Below, piece after piece: positions 1 to 7,008 of a stretch of 13,358 nt of DNA. Within the stretch, counting starts at the first letter, position 1. Each line of letters starts with the position of its first letter. Where the stretch lies: the NCBI GenBank assembly GCA_028707745.1, contig JAQWAJ010000012.1, positions 1 through 13,358 on the forward strand, given 5' to 3'. The DNA is from Bacteroidales bacterium (GTDB taxonomy: Bacteria > Bacteroidota > Bacteroidia > Bacteroidales > UBA12481). The notes under the pieces were generated by a model. It was not told the DNA's origin. It worked only from the letters and a program-made list of their open reading frames with translations, and ran no database searches. Position numbers and translations under genes: made by a program.

Positions 1-317
1 ATGAAAAGAGCGATCAGTAAAACAGCCGCGATCGAAGAAACTGCACGGACTATTTTAGCTGTTTTCTGCCGGATGGTAGAGGGAGCGGTGGCCCCGGCCA
101 AAGTTGCAGCTGAGATGGAAAAATCCGGAAAATCTGGAATAGCAGAATTAAACCCGATAAACAACGTTCGGGTGGCGAGAACTTCCTGCCGCAATTTCCG
201 GCATGATGAGCAACTTCCCAAATGTTGCGACAAAACAAGCTGATCTTGTGGATCTATCTCATCATCTGTTAAATAGATCAGCTTTCCAACCTCTTTGCAG
301 TTTGTGTGTTTTTTCAT
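1..317 (-). CDS. Zinc-binding anti-sigma factor (zf-HC2 type), partial at left edge
   Basis: This frame is open to the window edge: 105 codons read from ATG at 317-315 and the gene continues beyond position 1. Near the N-terminus it carries the ZAS arrangement Cys7, His32-x3-Cys36-x2-Cys39 (QHLGSCSSC). A hydrophobic stretch begins at about residue 89 (IVRAVSSIAAVLLIALF) and is cut by the edge, as expected for a single-pass inner-membrane anti-sigma factor with its zinc domain in the cytoplasm. The start overlaps the stop of the upstream ECF sigma gene as ATGA, so the two are probably translationally coupled. Known for the family: the zinc domain binds the sigma factor and holds it inactive until an envelope signal releases it. 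The periplasmic part, which would define the signal, lies outside the window. The identity is well supported by motif and context. Confidence 0.85.
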   Translation of the reverse strand, partial: MKKHTNCKEVGKLIYLTDDEIDPQDQLVLSQHLGSCSSCRKLRQEVLATRTLFIGFNSAIPDFPDFSISAATLAGATAPSTIRQKTAKIVRAVSSIAAVLLIALF

Positions 318-865
318 CTCACTGGGTACCCGTTTTTTTTCAGATAGACGGCGAGCTTTTGCCGCGCCTGATAAAGATTCGATTTGATACTGGATTCGCT
401 CAATCCGGTCTGCTCCTGCACCTCCTTAATGGAAAGATCTTCTGCATCACGCATCATAAAAACCAGCTGCTGGGTTTCAGGAAGGGTAAACATCCAACTT
501 CTGATTAACCGGTGCAGTTCCGATTCTTCGAGCAAAACCCCCGGATGGTTATGGTCAACTTCGGTGATCTGATGGATGGATGCCAATTGCTGTCTTTTCC
601 GCTTTCTCAGCCAGTCAATAGAGAGGTTCCGCAAAATCGAGAAGAACCAGCTTTGAAAAGTTGCCTGGCCCGAATAACGGTCCAGGTTGGTCCAAACCCG
701 GATATAACCCTCCTGCACAATATCCCGCGATTCTTCAGCATCCCCGGTCATCCGGTACACTGAACCGTACGCAAACCGCTGAGTAGCTGCGATCAGTTGC
801 GCAAAAGCAACCTGGTTATTTTGCTGTGCCTGTATCACGAGTTTATTGATTTTTACCTGGTCCAT
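314..865 (-). CDS. ECF-family RNA polymerase sigma factor
   Basis: This is a 183-residue protein of normal ECF sigma length. Region 2 covers about residues 15-90, with DIVQEGYIRVW at 48-58 (core polymerase binding) and FQSWFFSILRNLSIDWLRKRKR from residue 70 (-10 recognition). Region 4 covers about 125-178, with LPETQQLVFMMRDAEDLSIKE and a helix-turn-helix containing TGLSESSIKSNLYQAR for the -35. The frame extends five codons upstream to a TTG at 880. I prefer the ATG at 865, because ATG is the better start and the extra residues add nothing to the family fold. The gene is followed by its likely anti-sigma factor with a 4-bp overlap and is divergent from the SNF2 helicase gene. Its regulon cannot be read from this window, and no copy of an ECF-type promoter sits in front of it. 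Confidence 0.95.
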   Translation of the reverse strand: MDQVKINKLVIQAQQNNQVAFAQLIAATQRFAYGSVYRMTGDAEESRDIVQEGYIRVWTNLDRYSGQATFQSWFFSILRNLSIDWLRKRKRQQLASIHQITEVDHNHPGVLLEESELHRLIRSWMFTLPETQQLVFMMRDAEDLSIKEVQEQTGLSESSIKSNLYQARQKLAVYLKKNGYPVR

Positions 866-983
866 CCAAATCACTTTCAACTAATAATACGCAAAGTACA
901 TACAAAGGTCTAATCATCTGGGCCGAAAAGCCGGTTTAAGATGTTTTTTCGCCATTTTTGCACCTCGTTTGCAGAGTGCATTT
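866..983. promoter_or_regulatory. Divergent intergenic region, sigma factor / SNF2 helicase
   Basis: This 118-bp gap separates two divergent genes. Only degenerate -7 elements are visible. On the minus strand, TACTTTG lies at 898-892 (one base short of TAnnTTTG), with GACCTTTG at 910-903 (one mismatch) as an alternative. On the plus strand, CATTTTTG lies at 953-960 (one mismatch). Each would give a short leader of about 15-35 nt. No terminator or convincing -33 element was seen. Confidence 0.3.
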
Positions 984-3854
984 ATGCCCGGAGAAAACAG
1001 ACAGCTTATCTATGTGATCGTGCACGATTTGCTCATCGGCGTGAAATTCGAAGCCCGTATAGCCGAATTGCTGCCCGATGGTTCCTTCGCCATGAATCAT
1101 ATCAGGCTCGACCCTTTCAACTATCGGAATTTCGATGTTTTGATCAATGAACACGACAAGGTGCTGCTGAAAGCTTTGCGTGAGCTCACCTATGATAAGC
1201 TGGTTGCGAATTTCTCGAAAAACAAGTCCGATCTTCCGGATCTGCTGCATGTTAAAGGAGATGAGTTCTTCAGAACTTTATTCCGCCCCTATATTGAAAG
1301 AAGACTGGCATTCCTGATCGGATATTGCTATGACCACAGAATAGCTATTTACCAGCTGAACAGCAACGGCGTTATTTCCGATGAACCATACCGGTTTGCG
1401 GCGCACCCGGCACGGATCAGCTATCATTTTCAGTGGACCCCTCAGACACTCACCTATGCCATCAGGGTTTCTACCGGCACAACTCAGGTGGTACTGCACA
1501 GCCCGTCGCTGATATTGCTGACCGACCAGCCGGCCTGGTTTGCCTATAAAGGAGGCCTCTATACAATGGAAGGGGTCAACGGTAACAAGATCAAGCCTTT
1601 TCAAACCAAAAGCAGTCTGGTCATTCCCCAGAAAACGGAAAAGAAATATTTCGCGAGTTTCATCCGTAATCTCCTTCGGCAGACTGATATCAGTCACTCC
1701 GGATTTACGGTTAATGAACTCAGCATGAATCCGGTAGCTGTTGCGACCTTATGCGTTGACTGGCAGAATGATCCGGTTTTAATCGTCAGGTTCAGATATG
1801 GAGATCATGAGATTCCGCTGGATCATCCTGATCTGAGATTGGTCGATATGGATGAACGGTTCCATCCCCCTTCCTACACGGTAATTCGAAGGAAAATTGA
1901 GGAGGAGGCATCGGTTCGTCAGCTATTTATCTCACTCGGATTAAAAGAAAAAGGAGGCAGCGGATTTTCTCTGGGATCATCAGAATCCGGAACAACAGAT
2001 CCGATGGCACGCCTGATCGAAATTGCCAGGACAAATTATCAGGTTCTGGAAGAAAGGGGGATAACCATCCTTCAGGAACCGGGAAATAAATACCTGCTGG
2101 CACCACCGGTCATTCTAACCAGCATGGAAGTCGACCGCGACTGGTTTGATCTGGAAATAGAAATCGCGGTGGGTAATCAGAAGATTCCTTTTAAATTACT
2201 GAAAGATTGCATTCTGGGAGGGGTCCGTGAATATTTGACTCCAGAAGGATCTGTGTTCCTGATTCCCGAAGAGTGGTTCAGCCGGTTCAGGGGAATCTTT
2301 ATTTTTGGTAAATCCAGTGGCAATAAGATAAAGGTCAATAAATTACATCTGGGCAGCCTGGGATTAGCCATAGAATCCGAGTCCATGCAAGGTGAAGGTT
2401 CACCTCAGGAAATCATCCGCAGGATATTCAATAGCAGAGAGGTGCTCAGTGGGAGTGCTTCGGTTGCGCTGCGTCCCTACCAGGAAATCGGAGTTAACTG
2501 GCTGCTGGGCCTGGGCAGGGAAGGTTTCGGAGGTTGCCTGGCCGATGATATGGGACTTGGTAAAACCATTCAGGTGCTGGCCATGCTCGACCATCTTCGC
2601 CTGACCGGAGGAGATTCGCAAAGTACTTCTCTGGTGGTGATGCCCGTGAGTTTGCTCCATAACTGGGAGAATGAGATCCGGAAATTCACACCCGTCCAGA
2701 AGTTTTACAGATATGCCGGATCGCAGCGAAATTCCGACCCCCGATGGTTGTGCCGCTTTAACCTGATTCTGACTACCTACGGAACGCTCCGGAAAGATAT
2801 CGGGCTGTTGGAAACAATTGAGTTTTCCTATCTGATTCTCGATGAGAGCCAGTACGCCAAGAATTCAGGGTCTCTGACTTTTCAGGCTATATCGCGCCTG
2901 AAAGCGAAACATCGCCTGGCTATGACCGGAACACCCGTAGAAAATTCGCTCGACGATTTATGGTCGCAGATGGCTATGGTTAACCAGGGATTGCTGGGCT
3001 CCAGAAAATGGTTCCATGAGCGGTTTGTCCGGTCGAAGGATCATGTGATACCCGATGATGCATCTGTTCTGCTCCGCGAGATCATTAAACCGTTCATTCT
3101 CAGGCGAACCAAAGAGTCGGTGGCACCCGAGCTGCCTCAGCTGACCCAGGAAATCCGATACTGTGAGCCCACCCGGGAGCAGTGGTCGGCATACGAATCG
3201 CGTAAATCGGAAATCAGGAATCTGCTGATCAACCGGTTCCGTGAGCCGGTCGACGGGACCACCCGTATGCTGATTTTACAAAGCCTGATGAAATTACGGC
3301 TCATGGCCAATCATCCCGTAATGGCCGATCCCGGATATACCGGTGACTCCGGCAAGATGAAGGAGATGTGCAAAGTGATCGGCGAGGTAGTGAGCGAAGA
3401 CCATAAAGTACTCGTGTTCTCTCAGTTTGTGAAGCATCTGAAACTAATTGCTGCATCATTGGATGTTGCCGGCACCCCATATCTGATGCTGACCGGACAG
3501 GATCCGGAAAAAAAACGGGAGCAAATGATCCGTCGTTTCCAAAAAGAAGAGGGATTACCGGTGTTTCTGGTCAGTTTAAAAGCCGGTGGAGTGGGGCTCA
3601 ACCTCACCCGGGCGGATTATGTTTTCATTGCCGATCCCTGGTGGAACCCGGCAGTCGAACATCAGGCAATCAGCCGTGCACATCGCATCGGACAGGAAAA
3701 CCACGTATTTGCTTACCGTTTTATTACTTCCGGCACCGTCGAGGAAAAGATTCTGCAAATGCAGGAAAGAAAACAGAATCTGGCCGATATTTTTGTCAAT
3801 CAAAATGCTTTAAATCTGATCGATCCACAGGAAATCCTGGAATTGCTCCTGTAA
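984..3854 (+). CDS. SNF2/SWI2-family DNA helicase/translocase
   Basis: The product is 956 residues from ATG 984; the frame opens five codons earlier at a TTG, which I reject as the start. The C-terminal half is a complete SNF2 ATPase. It has Walker A DDMGLGKT at about residue 527, the Walker B variant DESQ at about 620 in place of DEAH, motif III MTGTPVENSLDDLW from 647, and LVFSQF near 810. It ends with the SNF2 signature motifs V and VI: LKAGGVGLNLTRADYVFIAD, DPWWNPAVEHQ and AHRIGQ at about 900. SNF2 proteins translocate on double-stranded DNA and remodel protein-DNA complexes; RapA/HepA of this superfamily recycles RNA polymerase. The first roughly 490 residues match no domain I can name with certainty and contain no visible Cys/His SWIM zinc motif. 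The exact role is therefore unknown. The gene converges on the response regulator gene with an 11-bp gap and no visible terminator. Confidence 0.93.
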   Translation: MPGENRQLIYVIVHDLLIGVKFEARIAELLPDGSFAMNHIRLDPFNYRNFDVLINEHDKVLLKALRELTYDKLVANFSKNKSDLPDLLHVKGDEFFRTLFRPYIERRLAFLIGYCYDHRIAIYQLNSNGVISDEPYRFAAHPARISYHFQWTPQTLTYAIRVSTGTTQVVLHSPSLILLTDQPAWFAYKGGLYTMEGVNGNKIKPFQTKSSLVIPQKTEKKYFASFIRNLLRQTDISHSGFTVNELSMNPVAVATLCVDWQNDPVLIVRFRYGDHEIPLDHPDLRLVDMDERFHPPSYTVIRRKIEEEASVRQLFISLGLKEKGGSGFSLGSSESGTTDPMARLIEIARTNYQVLEERGITILQEPGNKYLLAPPVILTSMEVDRDWFDLEIEIAVGNQKIPFKLLKDCILGGVREYLTPEGSVFLIPEEWFSRFRGIFIFGKSSGNKIKVNKLHLGSLGLAIESESMQGEGSPQEIIRRIFNSREVLSGSASVALRPYQEIGVNWLLGLGREGFGGCLADDMGLGKTIQVLAMLDHLRLTGGDSQSTSLVVMPVSLLHNWENEIRKFTPVQKFYRYAGSQRNSDPRWLCRFNLILTTYGTLRKDIGLLETIEFSYLILDESQYAKNSGSLTFQAISRLKAKHRLAMTGTPVENSLDDLWSQMAMVNQGLLGSRKWFHERFVRSKDHVIPDDASVLLREIIKPFILRRTKESVAPELPQLTQEIRYCEPTREQWSAYESRKSEIRNLLINRFREPVDGTTRMLILQSLMKLRLMANHPVMADPGYTGDSGKMKEMCKVIGEVVSEDHKVLVFSQFVKHLKLIAASLDVAGTPYLMLTGQDPEKKREQMIRRFQKEEGLPVFLVSLKAGGVGLNLTRADYVFIADPWWNPAVEHQAISRAHRIGQENHVFAYRFITSGTVEEKILQMQERKQNLADIFVNQNALNLIDPQEILELLL

Positions 3855-3865
3855 AGACAAAGCAA

Positions 3866-4558
3866 TTACCTGGTCATGAACAGATAGCCCCTCCCCTTAA
3901 TGGTCTGTATCTCAATATTGTGATCGCCGGAAAGATAGGTGCGGAGTTTGCGGATGTACACATCGAGATTGCGTGAGTTGAAGAATGAGTCATCTCCCCA
4001 TACCGATAACAGCAGTTCCCTGCGATCGGTCACCCGGTTCCGGTTTGAACACAGCATTTTGAGGATCTGCATGTCGCGCTGCGAAAGCCTTTGGATACCC
4101 GAAGGTGAATGAAGTTCATACCGTTCAGGATAAAATGAATATTTCCCCAGCTGGATCTCATGGCAATTGGTGTCGGGCTGCCGATTGTTACCGTTGGTTA
4201 GATTCCACTGATTTTTTATTCTGATAATCAGCTCTTCAATGCTAAAAGGCTTCCGGATATAATCGGTTCCCCCGGATTCAAATCCTTTTACCAGATCGGC
4301 TGTCTCCACCTTGGCAGTCAGAAAAATGATGGGCAGGTTCTGGTAAAGTCCGCGTATTTGCCGGCAGAGCGAATATCCATCGATGTTGGGCAACATGATG
4401 TCAATCACACAGATATCCGGAGCGAAGGCCGTGAAATGGTTCATTACCCGGGCTCCGTCAGTTTCCCAGATGACATCAAAGCCCTGGTCCTCCAGTGTCT
4501 CCTTGACAATCTTGCCAAGGAACAGTTCATCTTCGATATAAAGGATCCGGGTATTCAT
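3866..4558 (-). CDS. OmpR/PhoB-family response regulator
   Basis: This is a 230-residue DNA-binding response regulator. The receiver domain covers about residues 4-118. It has the acidic pair in YIEDE (E9-D10), the phospho-acceptor Asp53 in VIDIMLP, Thr81 in FLTAK and the conserved Lys103 in RKPF. The winged-helix Trans_reg_C domain covers about 133-228 and contains LSQRDMQILKMLCSNRNRVTDR, the recognition region RNLDVYIRKLR and the wing TIKGRGYLF. The start is the ATG at 4558. It overlaps the kinase stop as ATGA, and an in-frame TTG eleven codons upstream (4591) would lie inside the kinase coding end. It is phosphorylated by the partner kinase and should bind direct repeats of DNA. The phased TTAACCT repeats at 6111-6150 are the obvious candidate site. 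Architecture and receiver motifs resemble RprY-type regulators of Bacteroides, but I assign no symbol. Confidence 0.95.
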   Translation of the reverse strand: MNTRILYIEDELFLGKIVKETLEDQGFDVIWETDGARVMNHFTAFAPDICVIDIMLPNIDGYSLCRQIRGLYQNLPIIFLTAKVETADLVKGFESGGTDYIRKPFSIEELIIRIKNQWNLTNGNNRQPDTNCHEIQLGKYSFYPERYELHSPSGIQRLSQRDMQILKMLCSNRNRVTDRRELLLSVWGDDSFFNSRNLDVYIRKLRTYLSGDHNIEIQTIKGRGYLFMTR

Positions 4559-6060
4559 GTGGTTTGCGGGAACCTCAACGTGAATGAACAACCACCGACA
4601 TCCAGGTTCTTCACAGATATCGAGCCATGATGCTGCTCCATGACGAGCGCCGCAAAGCTCAGGCCCAATCCGTAACCTTTGATATTATGCGTATCGCCGG
4701 CGGGAACCCTGAAAAACTTGTCGAATACCCGGCTGAGATATTCTTTGGGAATACCGGGACCGTTATCGCTGACTTCAATACAGATTGACCCGAATTCCTG
4801 CCGGAGCTGAATACGGATTTCCGGTTTTTCACCGCCAAACTTCAAACTGTTGTCGATCAGATTGATCAGAACACCCTGAAAATGAACCGGATCAACCATG
4901 ATGGGTCCGTTGATCCCGGTGGGCTCATAAAGAATGGTGGCATTTCGCGCGGTTAACCGGGGTTGAAGCGCCAGCAAAACGTAGTTAATCAGTTCATAAA
5001 TATCTGAAAGCTGTGACTGAATAACCTGTTTATGTTCGCCGATGAGCGACTGGTCGAGAACTTTACTGATCAGCTGATCGAGCCGGTTAAGCTCCTGCGT
5101 GGCCATATCCAGATACTCCTGCGTGATGGCAGGATTACTCACCTTGTCGAAGGTTTTCAATGCCTCCAGAGCTACCTTGACGGTTGAAACAGGTGTGCGC
5201 AGCTCATGAGTGATGTTGCTCACAAAATCATTCCGCAAACTATTCAGAATCAACTGTCTTTTCAGACTCCTGTTGGTAAAGAAGAAAGCCGAACAGGTTA
5301 GCAGAAGCAGGATCAGTCCGAATAGTATTTGTGTCCCCATCTGCCGGATGAGATAAGGAAATTCATGTTTGATCTGTACTCCGGGCAGGCGGTCAGGGAG
5401 ATTCGTCGTGAAGTGCATGGCCGGCTTGCGTTGTTGCCTGACCGTTGACCGCAGGGTTGTGATATTGGGTGAATGCAGGGTATTGATATTGGGCGACCGC
5501 AGGATCGCCCGCACGGAAGTGCTGGTGTCAGCCGGGAGCCAGGTGGCCGTGATGCCGTAGTTTTTCAGAGCGATCTTATTGTAATAGAGCTTCTTGAACA
5601 GCACGGTGTCAATTTTCCCGGGAAGAAAATCGGAGTAGGATTCGCTGGTTTTCGAAGAATCCCCGGTATGATTGATGAACAGCTTGACACTCCGGATCAG
5701 CATGTCTTCTTTATGATTATCGAATGATATGGAAGTCAACCCTTTCCTCATTTTTTTTTGAGGAATTGAATCCGGCAAAGCAATGGCAACTACCGTTGCT
5801 TCATTGCAAAGCCGATTCCCGGTGGATGTCATGGTAAAGGTGAGGGTGTCTTTCAATGCAGGTTCAACCACCCGGCTAAATAGCAGTGTGTCAATTACCT
5901 GATCGCGTGTTTCATCATAAATCCTTGAAAGTTCATTGCTGAGAAGCTCCTTTTGATCGTCATACTGTCCCTTTAGCCAATAGGCGACAAACCCGGTCAG
6001 CATCAGCTGGCTGACGATCATCAGAACAGGTATCCACCGTATTTTTTTAAAAGCCACCAT
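4555..6060 (-). CDS. Two-transmembrane sensor histidine kinase without HAMP
   Basis: The product is 501 residues from ATG 6060. An in-frame TTG at 6093 is rejected because a perfect TAnnTTTG promoter element lies between the two starts. TM1 spans about 10-29 and TM2 about 242-261, bounding a sensory domain of about 210 residues in the periplasm that I cannot classify. HisKA follows directly, with the phosphorylated His285 in NITHELRTP. Only about 23 residues separate TM2 and His285, so there is no HAMP linker. The HATPase_c domain shows the N box (LIDNSLKFGG), G1 (DNGPGI), F box (VFDKFFR) and G2 (GYGLGLSFA). It autophosphorylates and passes phosphate to the regulator encoded immediately downstream (4-bp overlap). 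The sensory domain includes an eight-residue tandem repeat encoded at 5447-5503. The signal is unknown; the divergent exported gene pair suggests an envelope cue. Confidence 0.95.
   Translation of the reverse strand: MVAFKKIRWIPVLMIVSQLMLTGFVAYWLKGQYDDQKELLSNELSRIYDETRDQVIDTLLFSRVVEPALKDTLTFTMTSTGNRLCNEATVVAIALPDSIPQKKMRKGLTSISFDNHKEDMLIRSVKLFINHTGDSSKTSESYSDFLPGKIDTVLFKKLYYNKIALKNYGITATWLPADTSTSVRAILRSPNINTLHSPNITTLRSTVRQQRKPAMHFTTNLPDRLPGVQIKHEFPYLIRQMGTQILFGLILLLLTCSAFFFTNRSLKRQLILNSLRNDFVSNITHELRTPVSTVKVALEALKTFDKVSNPAITQEYLDMATQELNRLDQLISKVLDQSLIGEHKQVIQSQLSDIYELINYVLLALQPRLTARNATILYEPTGINGPIMVDPVHFQGVLINLIDNSLKFGGEKPEIRIQLRQEFGSICIEVSDNGPGIPKEYLSRVFDKFFRVPAGDTHNIKGYGLGLSFAALVMEQHHGSISVKNLDVGGCSFTLRFPQTT
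5447..5503 (-). repeat. 24-bp tandem repeat inside the kinase sensory domain
   Basis: Two full 24-bp units (5447-5470 and 5471-5494) and a 9-bp third start (5495-5503) each begin GACCGCAGG or GAATGCAGG and, when full, contain GATATTGGG. Because 24 bp is eight codons, the repeat keeps frame and encodes RSPNINTL followed by HSPNITTL, then RS, at about residues 186-204. It lies between the two membrane segments. Confidence 0.75.
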
Positions 6061-6075
6061 AATATTATAGCGATA

Positions 6076-6083
6076 CAAATATA
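6076..6083 (-). promoter_or_regulatory. Bacteroidetes -7 promoter element for the kinase/regulator operon
   Basis: TATATTTG on the minus strand matches TAnnTTTG exactly and ends 15 bp before the kinase ATG. A transcript would start only a few bases before that codon, which supports ATG 6060 over the upstream TTG. A possible -33 element (ATTG) lies 17 bp further upstream. Confidence 0.6.
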
Positions 6084-6110
6084 GGAGTGACAAGCCAAAT
6101 CAATGGCTGA

Positions 6111-6150
6111 TATTAACCTTTATTAACCTTGTTTTAGAAGAGGTTAACCT
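6111..6150. promoter_or_regulatory. Phased TTAACCT repeats, candidate response-regulator operator
   Basis: TATTAACCTT occurs twice in perfect tandem (6111-6120, 6121-6130). A third TTAACCT (6144-6150) forms the right part of the palindrome AGGTTAACCT (6141-6150). The three TTAACCT copies begin at 6113, 6123 and 6144, that is 10 and 21 bp apart, which places them on the same face of the helix. They end just upstream of where the -33 element of the plus-strand promoter (6171-6178) should be. Direct repeats with about 10-11 bp period are the usual target of OmpR/PhoB-family regulators, and such a regulator is encoded in the divergent operon. Binding itself is inference. Confidence 0.5.
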
Positions 6151-6170
6151 GATCATAGTTCCTGACCATC

Positions 6171-6178
6171 TATTTTTG
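6171..6178 (+). promoter_or_regulatory. Bacteroidetes -7 promoter element for the GLPGLI/outer-membrane protein genes
   Basis: TATTTTTG matches TAnnTTTG exactly, 16 bp before the ATG at 6195. I see no good TTTG-type -33 element at the right distance. That fits a promoter needing an activator bound at the repeats just upstream. Confidence 0.6.
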
Positions 6179-6194
6179 ATAAAAAATCTAATCC

Positions 6195-6968
6195 ATGAAA
6201 ACAGTATTATTTGTCAGCATCAGTTTAATGGCTTTCGTTACCCTGAATGCTCAGAGCGACCCGGGAAAAACAATCCGCAGTGGTAAAGTGATCTATGAAG
6301 AGGTAATAAAGCTCGATATTCATCTTGATGGCGATGCTGCTCAGTTTGCTGCCTCGTTGCCCAAAGAACGTAAAAGCGCTAAAACTCTTTTGTTTAATGA
6401 AAGTGCTTCATTGTACACTAACCAGAAATCAGAGGCACCGGCAGCCGATGAGGTGGCCGGAGAGGGTGGAGCCGCTGTAATGATCCGGATGGATGAGCCG
6501 GATAATAAAATGTATACCGATTTTACTTCAAAAAAACAGTTTGAACAAAAAGAGTTTATGACTCGTATGTTTTTGATAGAAAAGGAATTGGGTATTTCGG
6601 ACTGGAAGTTTACCGGTAATGAAAGAAACATCCTGGGTTACGCCTGCCAGGAAGCAACCCGGGCCATTAACGATAGTACCCAGGTGGTCGCTTGGTATAC
6701 TCCTGCAGTCCCGATTGCTTCGGGTCCAGGTGAATATCTCAATCTGCCTGGCTTGGTTCTGGCCGTTGATCTGGATAATGGAAAACGAACGATTATGGCG
6801 ACATCCATTGAGCCCATGGAGATCGGTGCAAAGCAGCTGGCCAAACCGAAAGAGGGTAAGAAAGTGACCGAAGCCGAATACAAATCAATAGTCGATGAAA
6901 AGATGAAGGAGATGGGCGTTCAGGGTTCCGGTAACGGGGTGCACATGATGATCAGGATAGAACGATAG
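6195..6968 (+). CDS. GLPGLI-family exported protein
   Basis: This 257-residue protein has a clear signal peptide (MKTVLFVSISLMAFVTLNAQ, cleavage after about residue 19), so it is exported to the periplasm or beyond. The family-defining region is present: LGYACQEATR around 147-156, then AWYTPAVPIASGPGEYLNLPGL, where LNLPGLV (182-188) is this protein's version of the GLPGLI motif. The family is widespread in Bacteroidetes and has no established biochemical function. Residues 75-95 are rich in Ala, Glu and Gly and look like a flexible insertion. The C-terminal 40 residues are Lys- and Met-rich. The gene is first in a probable two-gene unit with the outer-membrane barrel gene 40 bp downstream and is divergent from the kinase/regulator operon. 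The family call is firm; the role is unknown, with an accessory role to the barrel protein the natural guess. Confidence 0.88.
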   Translation: MKTVLFVSISLMAFVTLNAQSDPGKTIRSGKVIYEEVIKLDIHLDGDAAQFAASLPKERKSAKTLLFNESASLYTNQKSEAPAADEVAGEGGAAVMIRMDEPDNKMYTDFTSKKQFEQKEFMTRMFLIEKELGISDWKFTGNERNILGYACQEATRAINDSTQVVAWYTPAVPIASGPGEYLNLPGLVLAVDLDNGKRTIMATSIEPMEIGAKQLAKPKEGKKVTEAEYKSIVDEKMKEMGVQGSGNGVHMMIRIER

Positions 6969-7008
6969 CTCGCCCGTACGAATGGTATTTGATGAAAATT
7001 AAAAAACT

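Noticed and set aside
1..243. An 80-codon open frame on the plus strand starting at the first base.
   Set aside because: The opposite strand carries the zinc-motif anti-sigma factor with an ATGA overlap to the sigma gene. The plus-strand translation has no recognisable features.
866..880. Five-codon N-terminal extension of the ECF sigma factor to a TTG.
   Set aside because: The ATG at 865 gives a normal-length sigma factor, and the extension adds no family sequence. The same reasoning rejects the TTG at 969 for the SNF2 gene and 4591 for the response regulator.
3641..3976. A 111-codon plus-strand frame spanning the 3' end of the SNF2 gene.
   Set aside because: It is in another frame of a well-defined helicase motif region (HRIGQ and flanks) and then runs antisense to the response regulator.
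6061..6093. Kinase start at TTG 6093.
   Set aside because: The perfect -7 element at 6076-6083 lies inside the would-be extension, so a transcript from it could not include that start.
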